A stretch of DNA of 64,000 bases, taken from positions 63,848,727 to 63,912,726 of the forward strand of contig JAKGHH010000007.1 in assembly GCA_022828595.1 (NCBI GenBank), written 5' to 3'. Of this stretch, positions 45,076-56,455 are shown piece after piece. Position 1 is the first letter of the stretch. Every line of letters starts with the position of its first letter. Source of the stretch: Nelumbo lutea (taxonomy: Eukaryota > Streptophyta > Magnoliopsida > Proteales > Nelumbonaceae). The notes beneath the pieces were generated by a model. That model ran no database searches. It had not been told where the DNA came from and saw only the letters and a list, made by a program, of their open reading frames with translations. The position numbers were made by a program, and so were the translations under genes.

Positions 45076-46168
45076 CACTCAACTTAAACATTGCTAGTCC
45101 CTTAGCAATGCAGCCTTAAAATTATATTGATCATAGAGATCTTTCCAATCTCAAGATTGTCCCTGACAGAATTAGTCAATCATCCTGATTTCAGCATTCT
45201 CAAATTCTATCTAAATCGGTATTGGGTTTTAAGGGTAAAACCATCTTATTTTGAATATTACAGAAACTTGTCTTAAAAATCTTATTTACCCTTCAATTTG
45301 CAGATTGTCTTGATAAGTTGAGATTGATTTTTAAAATCAGACATGTATTCTTCTTATCATTTATGATAGTGGATTTCTACCTCTGAATTTGATTTGCACA
45401 CTTTTTTTTTAATGCTACATTCCATCGTTTGCGCGAATCTCGATACTTTCCTTAGGTGAAGAGACCTAGTTACTAAGTTTTAGGTGAATGTCTTTCGCAA
45501 TCCCTTTTCCATTTGACGCAAATCTCGACGCTTGACTTAGGTGAAGAGACCCGGTTACTAATTCTAGGGTGTCCATTGACCTTTTATTCTCTTTTTTTTT
45601 TAAAGTAGCACAGTTTTGGGTTGTCCATTATCTTTAACAATTTTGAAGATTTTTTTGTCTAATTTCTCAATCTCTCTCTTCTTATCTTTGTAAAGGCAAA
45701 CTTGAAAGTATTTTCAAATTTCTAAATGGTTTCAACAATATTCAAATAAGTCTAATTTTTGAATCCTATCACTTGCTACCAATTTCTACAAAATTCAATA
45801 TTCTTTTATCAGTTTCCTCAAACTTTTCTGTTTGGGAATCTCTTTTAATGGAAAAAATTTTTAAATTTTCAGTGAAATTTTAATTCTACATATTTAAAGG
45901 CTTAGCTTTTCAATTTTTTTTTCAATATTCTCTCTCTTTCCTCACCCCCCAACTTAAATGTCATTCTCCCCAATGGCATAACTAGGCTGATGTAAAAGGG
46001 CTTGGGCCAAAGGGAATAATTAATAGGTTTTCTTGAGGGGTTCAAGGTCTATCACCTGGTCTCAAATCAAGAAAAGAAAAAGCTCAAATCCTAAAAGGAG
46101 AAAAAATATAAATTACGTTGGGTTGCCTCCCAACCAACACTAAGTTTAACGTCTTCAGTTGGACACAT
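45076..46168 (-). other. Noncoding internal region of element C between protease and 3' LTR
   Basis: It is AT-rich. It contains the motif TTGGGTTGCCTCCCAACC (46114-46135 area), which on the other strand is the GGGAGGCAACCCAA block typical of Athila/Tat spacers, and a duplicated segment of about 95 bp (near 45425 and 45518, AATCTCGA, TTAGGTGAAGAGACC). No polymerase or integrase motif is present. Confidence 0.7.
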
Positions 46169-49040
46169 TCACGCACTTCTTCCATCTACACTCTCCAACT
46201 TACTTTCATCTTTATACAAACAAGACTCAAACTGAACTAACCAAGGGGCAGACAGGGCATCTAAAAGAACATCAACTACATCTATCTTGCACTCATCTTC
46301 CCCTAGGTTTGGATGCTTAAAGGCAATAAAAGCATTTAACGGGGCTTTCTGCTCCCCAATTGAAATGTCTATTTCTCTTGATTTATAGTTGGTGTTTATA
46401 TTGGCTGCTGCTAAAAACAAACATTGATGGGTTGTCAAAGCCCTCAAAATTAATGCTAGTCCCATAATAAAATTTTTGTAGTGATAGCGGTACTAGGTCG
46501 AATTCCACAGGGAGCTAGGGAATAATTTCTCAGCCAAGTGTGCAATATAATAGAGTGGGAAAACTAAATCATTAAAATTTCTAAAAGAACAAGAAAGCAA
46601 TAGCAATATCAACTAACAAGAGTAATCAGTCTTACCGAATTTTGATTCAAGGGTTCGGATTAATCAATTGATCATCGATCATCGATCATAGGTAGACTTG
46701 GCGGTCTTGCAATTCAAGCATTTAACCTTAGATTTATTAGGATAGCCATAATAAACCTTGTGTTTTCCTAAATCAGCTTACCAACCCAGCATTTGATCAA
46801 CACTTATCACTAATCAACTGGGTACGATAGCGCTCCATATTAACTAGTGATAGCATTAGGCTTTGTGAAATCAGTTAAAACAAAATAACAATAATTGAGA
46901 TAGATGCAATTATCGAATCTTGTTCCATTGATTCCCATTAGGTTAAAACATATCAATACATTGGTCAAAGGTTGTCACGAACAATTGACCCAGAAAGATA
47001 TTAACCTAATTGCTACTTGTACCACTATTCGTGACAATTACGGATCACCGAATCATGGATAACAGTGGGAAAATCAACATTAATTAATTTGTTAGACTAA
47101 TTAACATTAACATCCGATGAGAATATGCACAAGAACCAATGAATACTTGAATTAAAAAGCAAGAACTTGAATTAAATATAGAACCTCATGATGACACAAT
47201 CGAACCTCCCCCCTTGAACCAGAAAAGAAAAGCTTAGTTGCTCATGATTTTCGAACTCTCCATGCTCTGCTTCTCAGTAGGCCAAACTGCTCTCTTGGTA
47301 GCTTGAGTTGCTAGACAATCTATTGGATCCTTGGATTGAGTGATTATAGAGTTGGTCCGCCCCCCTCTTTATATAGCTAAAGGAGATGGTTGTTTTCCAA
47401 CTCCTTCTAGGAGATCAACCTAAAATCAGGGAGTCTTGATTTGCTTTGAACTAATCCTATCCTATCTCTTATCTAGTGATCTAATCACAACCTTCTTATC
47501 TTTATAGGATTACATTCAAAATTTAGATCTAATAAGACTCTCTCCCTAGAGTTTACATTCGAAGTAGGACTCTAGGCTCTTGAATTCGAATTGGGCTGCT
47601 CTGATAACTTGGGCTGCTTCAAGGTTCTTCTGCGAGTTGGGCCTCAGCTGTGAAATGGGCCTAGCTATGAACTTGCTCTGACTTTGGGCCCGGTTTCATA
47701 TTCGATGCAGACTGAATCTGTCAAATCCCAAAACATAAAATTGTGAGTCTTTCTTTCATCTTTCTGATGCCTCTTGAATTGTCCAAACCAGAGTCCAGAA
47801 TTGAGAGTTATGTTCAGATTGCTGATTATTTTCGAAACTATGCAAAATCATCCAAATTGCCCTATTTATTTCCAATTGCCTTCTTTCTTGCCCTGAATCA
47901 AAATACAAGAGTAATGAGTCCAATTAAGTGCTAAATTAGTGAAAATGAGTGAATATTAGGGGATAAAATTAGGGTTCTTTTTAGTTTCATCAAACATCTT
48001 AATATTATCAGGATATGGTTCAGTTCCTTAGTTGTGGGCATGTCTAGGATGATAAAATCCAATGGAAAGTGACAACTCTCTACTTTAACAATGATGTCCT
48101 CGATAACACTTCGGGGAGTAATGATCAACCAATCAACGAATTTCAGAATTATTGGAGTAGGTTTTAACTAACTGATCCTGAACATGTCATAAATATACGA
48201 AAACAAATATATACTGGTCCCAAGATCAAATAGGGCCCACTTGAAGGTGATTCCAAAGATGGCACAGTTTATGAGAGGAGCATCCTGGTCTTTCATCTTC
48301 TAGGAAGTTGATTTAGGAGAGTTGCACTAACATTTGTCGAGACCATCACTTTTTATGGGGCCGATCGTGGCTCCATCATTTGAGTACATAGCTCTTTCCA
48401 AAACTTGGCATAGGCTATATGTTGGATCGCATCGAGGAGAGGGAAGTTAACATGGATTTCCATGCTCTTCTCATTGTGATTCTCTTTGTTCTTTCGCATT
48501 GGCCTGACTGTGAGAGCAATTGGAAAGGGAACTATGGGTTGGTTCACTATAGTCTCTAGATTTTCCTTTCCTTTTTCTTTCCACCCAAACTTATGATTTT
48601 CTTACTCCTTTTCTTCTTCATTAATTCTCTTTTCCTCACACGGGTCCTCTAAAATCCTCCCATTCCTTAAGGTTATAATAGCCTTGGTATTTTCAAGCTC
48701 AAGGTTCCTAGGAGGTGGTTGAATCTATTGTGGAGGAAAACCTAGTGGCTGATTTCTAGGGTTTGCAACCAGTTGACTCGATAGTTGCCATACTTCTCTC
48801 TTCACCTTGGCTTTCACCAGCTGTCCTATTTGACTCTCTAGTCTGTCAATGGACTGTTTTTTATTTATGATCATCTATTGAAGCTGCATGAATTGGTCAT
48901 CTACTGTATGGGTTTGAGGTTGTGGGTAAGCTTGATAAGCTTGAGCCGGTTGATTCCTAGGGTACATCTATTGGAATTGGTTCTGTACTTGTGGCCTCTG
49001 AAATTGTTGTGCCATGGAGTTAGATGGATGATGATACTGT
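46169..49040 (-). pseudogene. Gag C-terminus and protease remnants of element C
   Basis: Gag C-terminal motifs lie at about 48880-48353 (KQSIDRLESQIGQLVKAK, FPLLDAIQHIAYAKFWKELC). Protease lies at 48128-47998 (RSVIEDIIVKVESCHFPLDF, ILDM) and resumes beyond the solo LTR at 46419-46169 (AAANINTNYKS, LGEDECKIDVVDVL). Stops and frameshifts are many. The family assignment rests on this motif order, well known from Athila/Tat polyproteins. Confidence 0.8.
46425..47992 (-). repeat. Solo LTR of an Athila-like family, inside element C protease
   Basis: The 1568-bp block starts TGATGGG and ends TTTCATCA in plus orientation. The 5-bp duplication AACAT flanks it (46420-46424, 47993-47997). Its right part is homologous to the LTR of element D. 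There are no internal sequences and no second LTR, so it is the product of LTR-LTR recombination. The protease frame resumes on the other side. Confidence 0.9.
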
Positions 49041-49045
49041 TGGAA

Positions 49046-49603
49046 CTGTGTATAGGATGGTTCTAAGGTGATCCTAAGGTTGAGAAGAAAAGGAAAAGGC
49101 ACCCAATATTATGTAAGGCTGAGATTTAATAGCTAAAGGTTGAATGATGAAAATTAGAAGTTTGGTGGATCCTAGGGTTAGAATGCTAAAAAGAAAATGC
49201 CCTAGAATGGATGGTAGAGATTAGAAGGGACAGAAGGTGAAGAATATGCTAGGGTTTGTTAAGAGTTAAAAGAATGGGTTAAAAGGCGCCCTAGGGTATG
49301 CTAAGGCGTGGGGAGCATGCTAATATAGTAGTAGGGGCACCAAACTGGGTTTAGCAACTAGGATGCGCCCTCCTGCTTTTAGTTTTTCAGAAAAACACAC
49401 CCTCTCCTAGTTGGACTTCACACCAGCTTTCTAAAATCTATATTTTAGGCATGAAAACTTCATAGTTTTTCCCAAAATTTGCATAGAGAGCCTTAGAGGC
49501 CACAACATTGCATTTATCTAGGAAAATGACACATCTTTAATATTCTAAGGCCAAAAATACCCTTGAATTGATGCCCTTAAGGTGTCAAAATGCAAGGTTA
49601 TCA
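49046..49603 (-). repeat. Truncated 5' LTR of Athila-like element C (U3 part)
   Basis: It is homologous to 44514-45075 and ends GGTTATCA next to the TTTGG duplication. Its left side adjoins gag coding sequence at about 49046, where the rest of the LTR should be. Confidence 0.85.
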
Positions 49604-49830
49604 TTTGGCCATCTACACAAACATAGCAACTCTGTACCGTGGATGGGGTCGAATATACCCTCCACACCCCTCGAAACTGGTACTGGAGGCCAAAACCCTA
49701 TTCCCCTTCGATTGCTAAAACCACCTCCCTCTCCAGCAGCAGTTCTGTTGTGTCTACCTCCCTAACGAAATCCAGGAAAGGAAATTCCACCCCTTTCCAC
49801 CCTTTTTTCTGACAAGGAGCCATGATGAAT
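49604..49830 (-). pseudogene. PMD gene, 5' part separated by the Athila C insertion
   Basis: Immediately to the right of the insertion, the minus-strand frame that leads into the PMD domain continues upstream with GIGFWPPVPVSRG and FDPIHGTELLCL. When the element and one copy of the TTTGG duplication are ignored, the frame reads through. A TAG lies upstream near 49765. An ATG at 49823-49821 opens a different frame that stops after 41 codons, so the true start is not settled. Confidence 0.6.
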
Positions 49831-50379
49831 AGAAAGGGGCACAAAGGACACCACAAAAGTTAACAAAGAAAGGAATGCCAAAGAGGTGGAAACATAGAAA
49901 GTAAAAACAAAACAACAAGCAAGTGGGACAAAGAAGACAAAGTGGGGATTTGTATAGTTCACTATTCTTTTATAAGTACTCGTGTGTTGAGAGTGACAAA
50001 CGATGACAGGGAAGATGAACGAGCACGAGCACGGAACCCCAACCGAAGCTTAATGAAAAAGCAACCAAAAGAAAATTACCAATATACCCTCCCACAAGCA
50101 GGACAAAATGGTGCATTAATTTAAATGGAGCACCACATCAGCAGCCACCACTCTAAATATTAGGCATTGAAATCAGAATAAACAGGTCACACTTATTACA
50201 GAATGACAAGTGAAAAACGTTAATCATAACCGCAACACGCCGTCGAATCACTGATTACACCATGCACCAAACGCAAACTCTCAAACTGCCAAACAAGGGG
50301 TGCGACGCCCCCACTAAAGCACTAATGACACCACCTTTTGCTAATCCCCTTCCTACCAATGGTCAAGGGGGATGAAATA

Positions 50380-50413
<34 letters not shown>

Positions 50414-50724
50414 AAAAAAATTAAACATGAACTTGCCCATTGCCAGAAAGGGGCAACATAAAAGACAATTCCTAATGTCTTTTGCTGATTCCCTTCCTAT
50501 CAACGGTCAAGGGGGCTGAACCGTACAAATAAGGCATGACACTGCCCATTGATAGGAAGGAAATCACCAAAAGATAGGGGGGCATCTACACTAAATTACG
50601 AAAAGGGGGTAAATTCCTAGACCCAACACACACATGCAAATGAATCCATTGCAAAACCTAAAAATAAATGTGAAAGCAAAAGTACTTATCGATAAGCTCC
50701 CACTTACCGATAAGCAGGGGGCTA
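49831..50724. other. Noncoding stretch with a 30-base A-run and a direct repeat
   Basis: A long A-run lies at 50382-50411. A roughly 40-bp motif (CCCTTCCTACCAATGGTCAAG and similar) occurs near 50346 and again near 50489, with a reversed partial copy near 50550. No gene is recognised. Confidence 0.55.
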
Positions 50725-51540
50725 ATGTAGGTATATAGTGCTCATTCAGTCCCTCAGAGCACAATGAACACTGTATTGATATCACATGGATGCCTACGAT
50801 CAGCTTGCAATTAACTTTCCCTTTGTGATGAACCCGCGATGCATCACAATCCTGCGATGAACCCACAACACGCATCACAAAACCGTGATAAACCCGTGAT
50901 TCATCACATGATCTCGATGAGCCCATTCATAGCTCGATCCAAGGCAAACCTGGGCTGAAAATGCGATTAGGTTCACACACACTCGGACTCGCGATAAACC
51001 CTCAACCACTACGGTGCCATGGCCCGCTAAGGAACCGCATCCAGATGCCACTTACGTGCATAATGTTGATAGGGACAAACACGGCGAGGAGCCACGTAAG
51101 GCTAACAAGACAACATCTGCTAGATGGTGATGTCACTAGTGCCACGTCAGTTAAGTCAGGCACGCAAGAGGTTGTAGCACACGGGAATCATGAGGATCCT
51201 CGAGTGAAAGGAAAGCTGATCCTTGGAAAGATCCCCATAGAGACACGTGGTGAAACCCCAATGGTGACCTTAATGATTGATAGTGATTCCAATATTCCCT
51301 CTCCTAATAGGAGATAAGAACCTTTGCCTCATTCCTTTTAGGATCTCGGGATCTCCCTCATAAATAGAGAACCTCCTCGTAATGGAATTCATTCAGCAAT
51401 CAAGTACCCTTGCCATTGACTCCAAGCTCTACTACCCGAGCTTGACTCCCTAGCCTAAAACTCAATCCCCTCTAATTCTTGGTCTTTCTCTGTCTTTCAA
51501 AGAGACTGCTCCCCCAACCTAGCCTTTACCCCACCTACAG
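50725..51540 (+). repeat. LTR-like segment of a + strand retroelement
   Basis: A purine tract (GCAGGGGGCT, about 50714-50723) stands directly before TGTAGGTATATAG, the arrangement expected for a 3' LTR. Inside are four degenerate copies of a roughly 28-bp unit (GATGAACCCGCGATGCATCAC-like, 50825-50925) and a TATA box candidate (CATAAATAGAGAA, near 51360). The right end is uncertain and no partner LTR was found. Confidence 0.5.
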
Positions 51541-53039
51541 CCAATACCATGTTTTATGATGATAATTGCTCATGGACAAGTGGTTCTTTTTAGGTTCAAT
51601 AATCTGTTAATGTAAACTCATTTTGCATGACTTATGGGATAAACACCTAATTTGGTAGCTCATGATCTGTTTAATGTTGTGCAACTAATCCATTACTCGG
51701 TGTAATCTCAGTTTGTTAAGTGTGAGAACACAGGTTTGAGTCTTAGAGCAGCCACTTTGCAAAAATTTTGAAGGCTAGGACCGTATCCGGTCCACTCCTC
51801 CCAAAACCCTAGATGGCTAGGACAACCAATGGGCTATGGCCTTGTTAATAAGTAAGCCATTACACTGTCGATGCTTGCCTAGCTCAAACCCAACCATAGT
51901 TTTGCAACCTACATGAATAATAAAAAATTAAATAGTAATGTGTGATTGAAAAATTTTCTGTTATGGATGTATTCTTTTTTGTAGTAAAACGGACATAAAT
52001 CTTTTTATTTTATATTTCTACCTTTTTTATAGAAAAAAAAACTTTATTTTGCATTTTAATAACAAGAACAGAGTTTTAATCATAAAAGCTGAAGAAATGT
52101 CTCAAATATTTCAACCTGATAAAGGAGAAAAGCAGCTAAGCCCACAATATCCTTTTGTTCATAGGTTACAAGAAGTGTTGATACAGAAGAAGGGTAGCTA
52201 AGCCCACAAGAGCAAAAAACCCTAGAAGCAATTGTAGAAGCAAGGTAATCGTTTTGCATTCCCTTATGCTTTTTTTTCTTTGGAAATTTACATTCCCTTA
52301 TGCTTTTTTTTCTTATAGCAAATAACCTTTGTTCATTATCCTAATTGGAGTTGGAGATGGCCCTTGGAACATGATGAGAGAATTTGATGAGAACATCCCT
52401 GCTCGGGCCTTTGATAATTTCTAGGGATGTGGTACATATGGTTTATAGAATTTAAACTTTTATCCCTTGTTAATTTGTCATACTCAAGTTAATAGTTTTA
52501 TAAGTTATTTGACTGGGGATGATTGCCTTCCCCTATTCAGTTTGTAAATTTTACAGAAATCATGTCGAGGAATATACAAACTTACAAAAAAGAGGTAGAG
52601 AGTTTGCTCTAGTAGCTTTGATGGAAATACCTTCATAATATAAAACAATGATGAGGCTTGATGCTTGATTCATGTAACTTTAATTTGCATACAAGTTGCA
52701 AGAAAAAGGGTTACTTGATGCTTGATTCGTTTTGTTTTGTTTTTTAACTTATTATATTTTATTTTTTGAAGGATTTGGATATGCTCTAATTATTCCATTA
52801 CAAGCCAACTACATGTAAAGTAAAGTTGGAGCTCTTCAAGATGTGAAATCAACCTCTCATGAGCTATTCATCATTTTCAACCAATTCGTTACCATGGTTA
52901 CTTAGCCCAAGTCACAATTTTAGATATGTGGGTGGATACATTGGACCAAATTTTTGTGTAAATTGTATAATTTATGATAGCAATTTGAAAATTATAATAT
53001 ATTTTTAATACATTTGTGTATAAATATAGTTGAGATATA
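51541..53039. other. AT-rich intergenic DNA, nothing recognised
   Basis: No open frame above background, and no transposon end identified. Confidence 0.5.
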
Positions 53040-53649
53040 ATTTAACAATAGTTCACATGGTTTGTTGCTTAAAATATTTATGAGAAACATTTATTCAATT
53101 GTAGGCACTTTACAATTAGCAATAATTTACCTGATTGTTGTGTATGGAAGCTTAAGATAACAAGTGCTTGATTGTTGTTAATTCAACAACAATTCCTAAA
53201 AATTGTTGTCATAAATATTTATAACAAACAATTGTTCAGTTGTTGCTAATACAATTGGCAACAATTAACTTGATCATTATATAAGAAACTTTAGATACAA
53301 CTATTCAACCGTTGCAAATTTGCAATTAGCAACAACTAACATGATTGTTAGGGTTGGTACCATTAGGCAACAAGTAATCGATTGTTGCTAAAAAACTATA
53401 TGGCTAACAGTTTTTATGCATTGTTGTTAAAAGAATTTGTTTAGCGACGGATAAATAGTTGTTGCAAAACAGTACTTTTGCCATCAATTGGACCAGCGAT
53501 TTTTGCAGCATTTGATTGTTGCAAAACACTTTTAACAATGGCTTCGCTAGTAACGGATCTTTCAATTGTAAGTAAAACATTTGGCAACAATTTTTCCTAT
53601 ATTGGAAACAATTTTTGACTGTTTGCCAAAGGTCAATTTTCTTGTAGTT
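53040..53649. mobile_element. CACTA (En/Spm) transposon, right end with subterminal repeats
   Basis: The right terminus reads TTTTCTTGTAGTT, differing only in its last base from the reverse complement of the usual CACTACAAGAAAA terminus. The preceding 600 bp are packed with TTGTTGC, GCAACAA and TTGGCAACAA motifs in both directions, like CACTA subterminal repeats. The left terminus was not found, so length and class completeness are unknown. Confidence 0.65.
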
Positions 53650-53799
53650 ATATATTATTATATAATATTTAAACAACAAATCTTATATTAATATATATAT
53701 ATATAAATGTTATTTATTTTTTTATACTAGACTAGAATTAAATAAAATTTTTAATTTATAAAAAAACATAGTTTTATAATTCACATGGCCTATTTACCA

Positions 53800-54265
53800 A
53801 TAAAAAATATGCAAGCCCGAGCTCAAGCCCATCCTAACCATCGGGCCTAGATCTTGAGCCCAAGCCTATCTATAACATAAAGCCCAAAGCTCAAGCCCGA
53901 GTCCGAAGCTCGATCTATAATAAAATGTCTTATTTTCAGTATACTTTTATAAACTAATATTATATTAACTTAGTAATAATTTAATAAATTAATAAACTAA
54001 TTTATATTTCATAATTTATAGTAAATTGAAATTTATTAATAAATTAAGAAGCATATACATATATATATACATATATTATATAACATAAGTACTTTTTTGT
54101 ATATGTAATAGTATTGGGTCGGGGTCAGGGTCGGGTCGGGTCGGGTCAGACTTATTTGAAAAAGCACAAGCTCGAGCTCACGAGCCTAAAATTTTGTCCA
54201 ATCATAAAAAATAATGGGTCAAGTCGAGCTAGGCCATCAGGCTACCCGACCCATGAATAGGTCTA
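53800..54265 (-). repeat. Dispersed GGGTCGG/GGGCTTGG repeat, copy 1
   Basis: It matches 61795-62720 in inverted orientation, including an AT-rich centre (TTAATTTATTAAATTATTAC) and the flanking TAGATCGAGCTT and GGGCTCAAGATC-type blocks. It also holds four GGGTC units (54117-54149). It is probably a non-autonomous DNA transposon, but class and ends are not settled. Confidence 0.6.
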
Positions 54266-54315
54266 ATTGTATATATAAATAATTGTATACATCAAAAATC
54301 ATATGAAATAAAATT

Positions 54316-54805
54316 TTAAACATCTTTTTCAATTTTTTTAGTAGACCTCTCATAGCCTGGCCCTAGGCTTGGCCCATGGACTAGCCTAGCCCACAGCATG
54401 GTACGAACCCGTGCGGGCTCAAGCCATGAGCCATGCTGAATAGATCCCCCTAAATTATCCCAAGGGAGGGGGGCTTGGCCTAGGACACCCCATGGGCCTG
54501 CATGACACGACTCACACAAAGTGCAGGCTATATGTGGGTCGTGTCATGCTAGCCCAACATGACCCGATTTACACCTCTACTTGAACCCACCCAATATTGG
54601 GGATGGGGCAAGGAAATTTGAGGATTCTCTATCCTTGATGAGGAGTAGGGTAACTTGTCCGTAAACTCTCCTGACATTGAGGTGTGGTTGCCTTGCCCTG
54701 AGCCCTCTTGACATTGGGGACAGGGAAGGGATGGTAGAGTGTCTTGACTATGGTGTAGGGATAGGGATGGGGTGCCTCACCATGAACCCACCCCATTGCC
54801 ATTTC
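54316..54805. repeat. hAT-like non-autonomous repeats, two adjacent pieces
   Basis: One piece ends ATGACCCGATTTACACCTCTA (near 54560-54580) and the other ACCCCATTGCCATTTCTA (near 54784-54801). Both resemble the TAGRGGTG or TAGNNATGGCAATGGGG ends of common plant hAT-type miniature elements. Matching left ends and 8-bp duplications were not found. Confidence 0.45.
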
Positions 54806-54829
54806 TATATAATTGTTAATTATTAGTGA

Positions 54830-55399
54830 AATTAACAAAAATGTTAGATTTTGCAATTACATTTATTTATTTAAAGTTAATCAAAATTAAATTTAAAATA
54901 ATAAAAATAATAAATATTATTAAAATTACTAAAAATTATTAATAAAACTAAATTTATTAAAAATATTTATTCATATTAAATTAACAATAATTATTTTCTG
55001 TAAATCAGCATTAAATCAAAATTATAATTATTAAAATTTTAAATATTAACAATAACTTAGAATACTTTTAGTTAATTAACAATAAATTTTGATTAGTAAT
55101 TTAATATTCATTAATAATAAATAAAACTATTAAATCTTTTAGATTTTCTTGTGTACCGCACAGTACCTGCTAGTGTATAATTAAATTGGGTAATAAATTA
55201 ATTAAAATCACTGTTTTAAAAACCAAATCAGACCAGATGGTCGAACCATTTGACCTAGGAACCGATCATGTATCGGGGTCCATTTTTAGATTGGACCGCT
55301 TTGTGGAAAAAATGTTTAATTGGTCAGAGAACCGCTGACACAAATGGTACATTGAATCACTAAACCATTCAACCCAAACAATGATTTGTGGTTTAATAA
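54830..55399. other. AT-rich low-complexity DNA and a degenerate repeat start
   Basis: Bases 54830-55200 are almost only A and T (TTAATAAATTAAAA types). From about 55213 a segment TTTTAAAAACCAAATCAGACC starts. Related motifs recur at 57196-57310, 57780-57860 and 63970-64000, so the Pack-MULE may sit inside an older repeat. Confidence 0.5.
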
Positions 55400-55559
55400 A
55401 AAATTATTGGGTAAATATCTTACTACCCTTGTGGATTAGCTAATTGACTAAGTGTATCATTACTGTTTGAAAATTAACTAATGTTACCCTTACTTTTTCT
55501 AACAATTGACTAACTCTACCCTTACTGTTAAGGTCCATTAATATTCTGTCAAAACTCAT

Positions 55560-56000
55560 TTGCACATGATATATTTTTTTTTAAACCCCAATTTTACCCT
55601 CCCCCTCTTTCTCTCTCTCCCCTTCTTTTTCCTATCGGGTTCAGGCATAGAGTAATAGGACATGAGAATCAACTCATGCTGAAAGAAGGGGTTTCACCAA
55701 TATTTGGAGGGGTTTCACCATGCTCTTCATCTTGATAAACCTATCCAAAGTTCCAAATGCTAGTGACCACTGCAACATTGTTAAAGCTCTTTGTTTTACA
55801 ATGACTGCCCCACCGCTACAACTCCTCTCCCACAGAATCTCTTCTCCCTCCCTCTCTCTCTCTTTCCTGTTCGTCGCTCTAGTTAGATGCCATTGGCATC
55901 CTCTTTCCTCCCGCCATCAAAAACCCTATTGCATTTCAGCGGTGGCGATATTTCTAAAGTCAAAAACCCTGTTGCCCCACTCAGTACAAATTGTTTGAAG
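55560..56000. other. Other interior sequence of the Pack-MULE
   Basis: It includes a CT-rich stretch (55841-55866) and sequence between the left TIR and the PORR fragment. It could be a second captured piece, since it is not part of the inverted repeats, but I recognise no gene. Confidence 0.4.
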
Positions 56001-56455
56001 ATATCTATGACAAATTGTGTCCCTGAATTCTAAAGGAAGCCCAAGGTCAGTCCTCAAATGAGCAATCTTCTCTAATGGAATCCGCTTCTCTGAGGACATC
56101 ATCAATAATTTCCTTAACTTGACAACAAGAAAATCTGCCATTTCATTCCTCATTTTCAATTCCTCCAAATATAACCTTTCGGCCTTAGGGGTCAATTTGA
56201 ACTTAAGAGAATAAGCCCCTTCTTCCACTATCTCAAAAACAATAGGAAACTGCTTCAATAAAGCAATAAAATGACGTTTTTGATCGAGGCCCAATTCCCT
56301 TTAGTACCTGCCCAAGTCTCTAAGCGACATTATTCTATCAGGTTGACTAACCAAAATCTTTCTTATTTTTAACACCAATTTCAGCTTCTTGTCACGTTGG
56401 ATAACGTTGTCAAAGGCAAACTATTTTCTTCTCTTGACAGCGGTTGTTATTGGGT
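56001..56455 (-). pseudogene. Captured PORR-domain (plant organelle RNA recognition) gene fragment
   Basis: The minus-strand frame reads FAFDNVIQRDKKLKLVLKIR, then SQPDRIMSLRDLG, FIALLKQFPIVFEI, LRKLLMMSSEKRIPLEKIAH and LGLPLEFRDTICHRY. This is the first part of the PORR domain (formerly DUF860), whose members splice group II introns in chloroplasts or mitochondria. Stops stand near 56430 (TAG) and 56303 (TAA). About 150 of the usual 330 or so domain residues are present, and no signal peptide or C-terminus. After the domain, the open frame runs on for about 25 unrelated codons to 55926. The fragment cannot code for a working protein. A parent gene should exist elsewhere in the genome. Confidence 0.88.

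Larger units (their letters stand above)
43721..49603 (-). mobile_element. Athila/Tat-like element C, gag-protease only, inserted in the PMD gene
   Basis: The exact 5-bp duplication TTTGG flanks it (43716-43720, 49604-49608). The 3' LTR is 43721-45075, and next to it the minus strand reads GTTTAAGTTGAGTG, a weakened form of the purine tract usual before Athila/Tat 3' LTRs. Gag and protease remnants follow rightward. Only about 560 bp of the 5' LTR remain (about 49046-49603), joined directly to mid-gag, so the primer site and gag start are deleted. No RT, RNase H or integrase lies between protease and the purine tract. A solo LTR is inserted in it. Confidence 0.88.

Noticed and set aside
55926..56000. 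C-terminal continuation of the PORR open frame
   Set aside because: After CHRY the residues no longer follow the PORR pattern. It is read-through into unrelated transposon interior.
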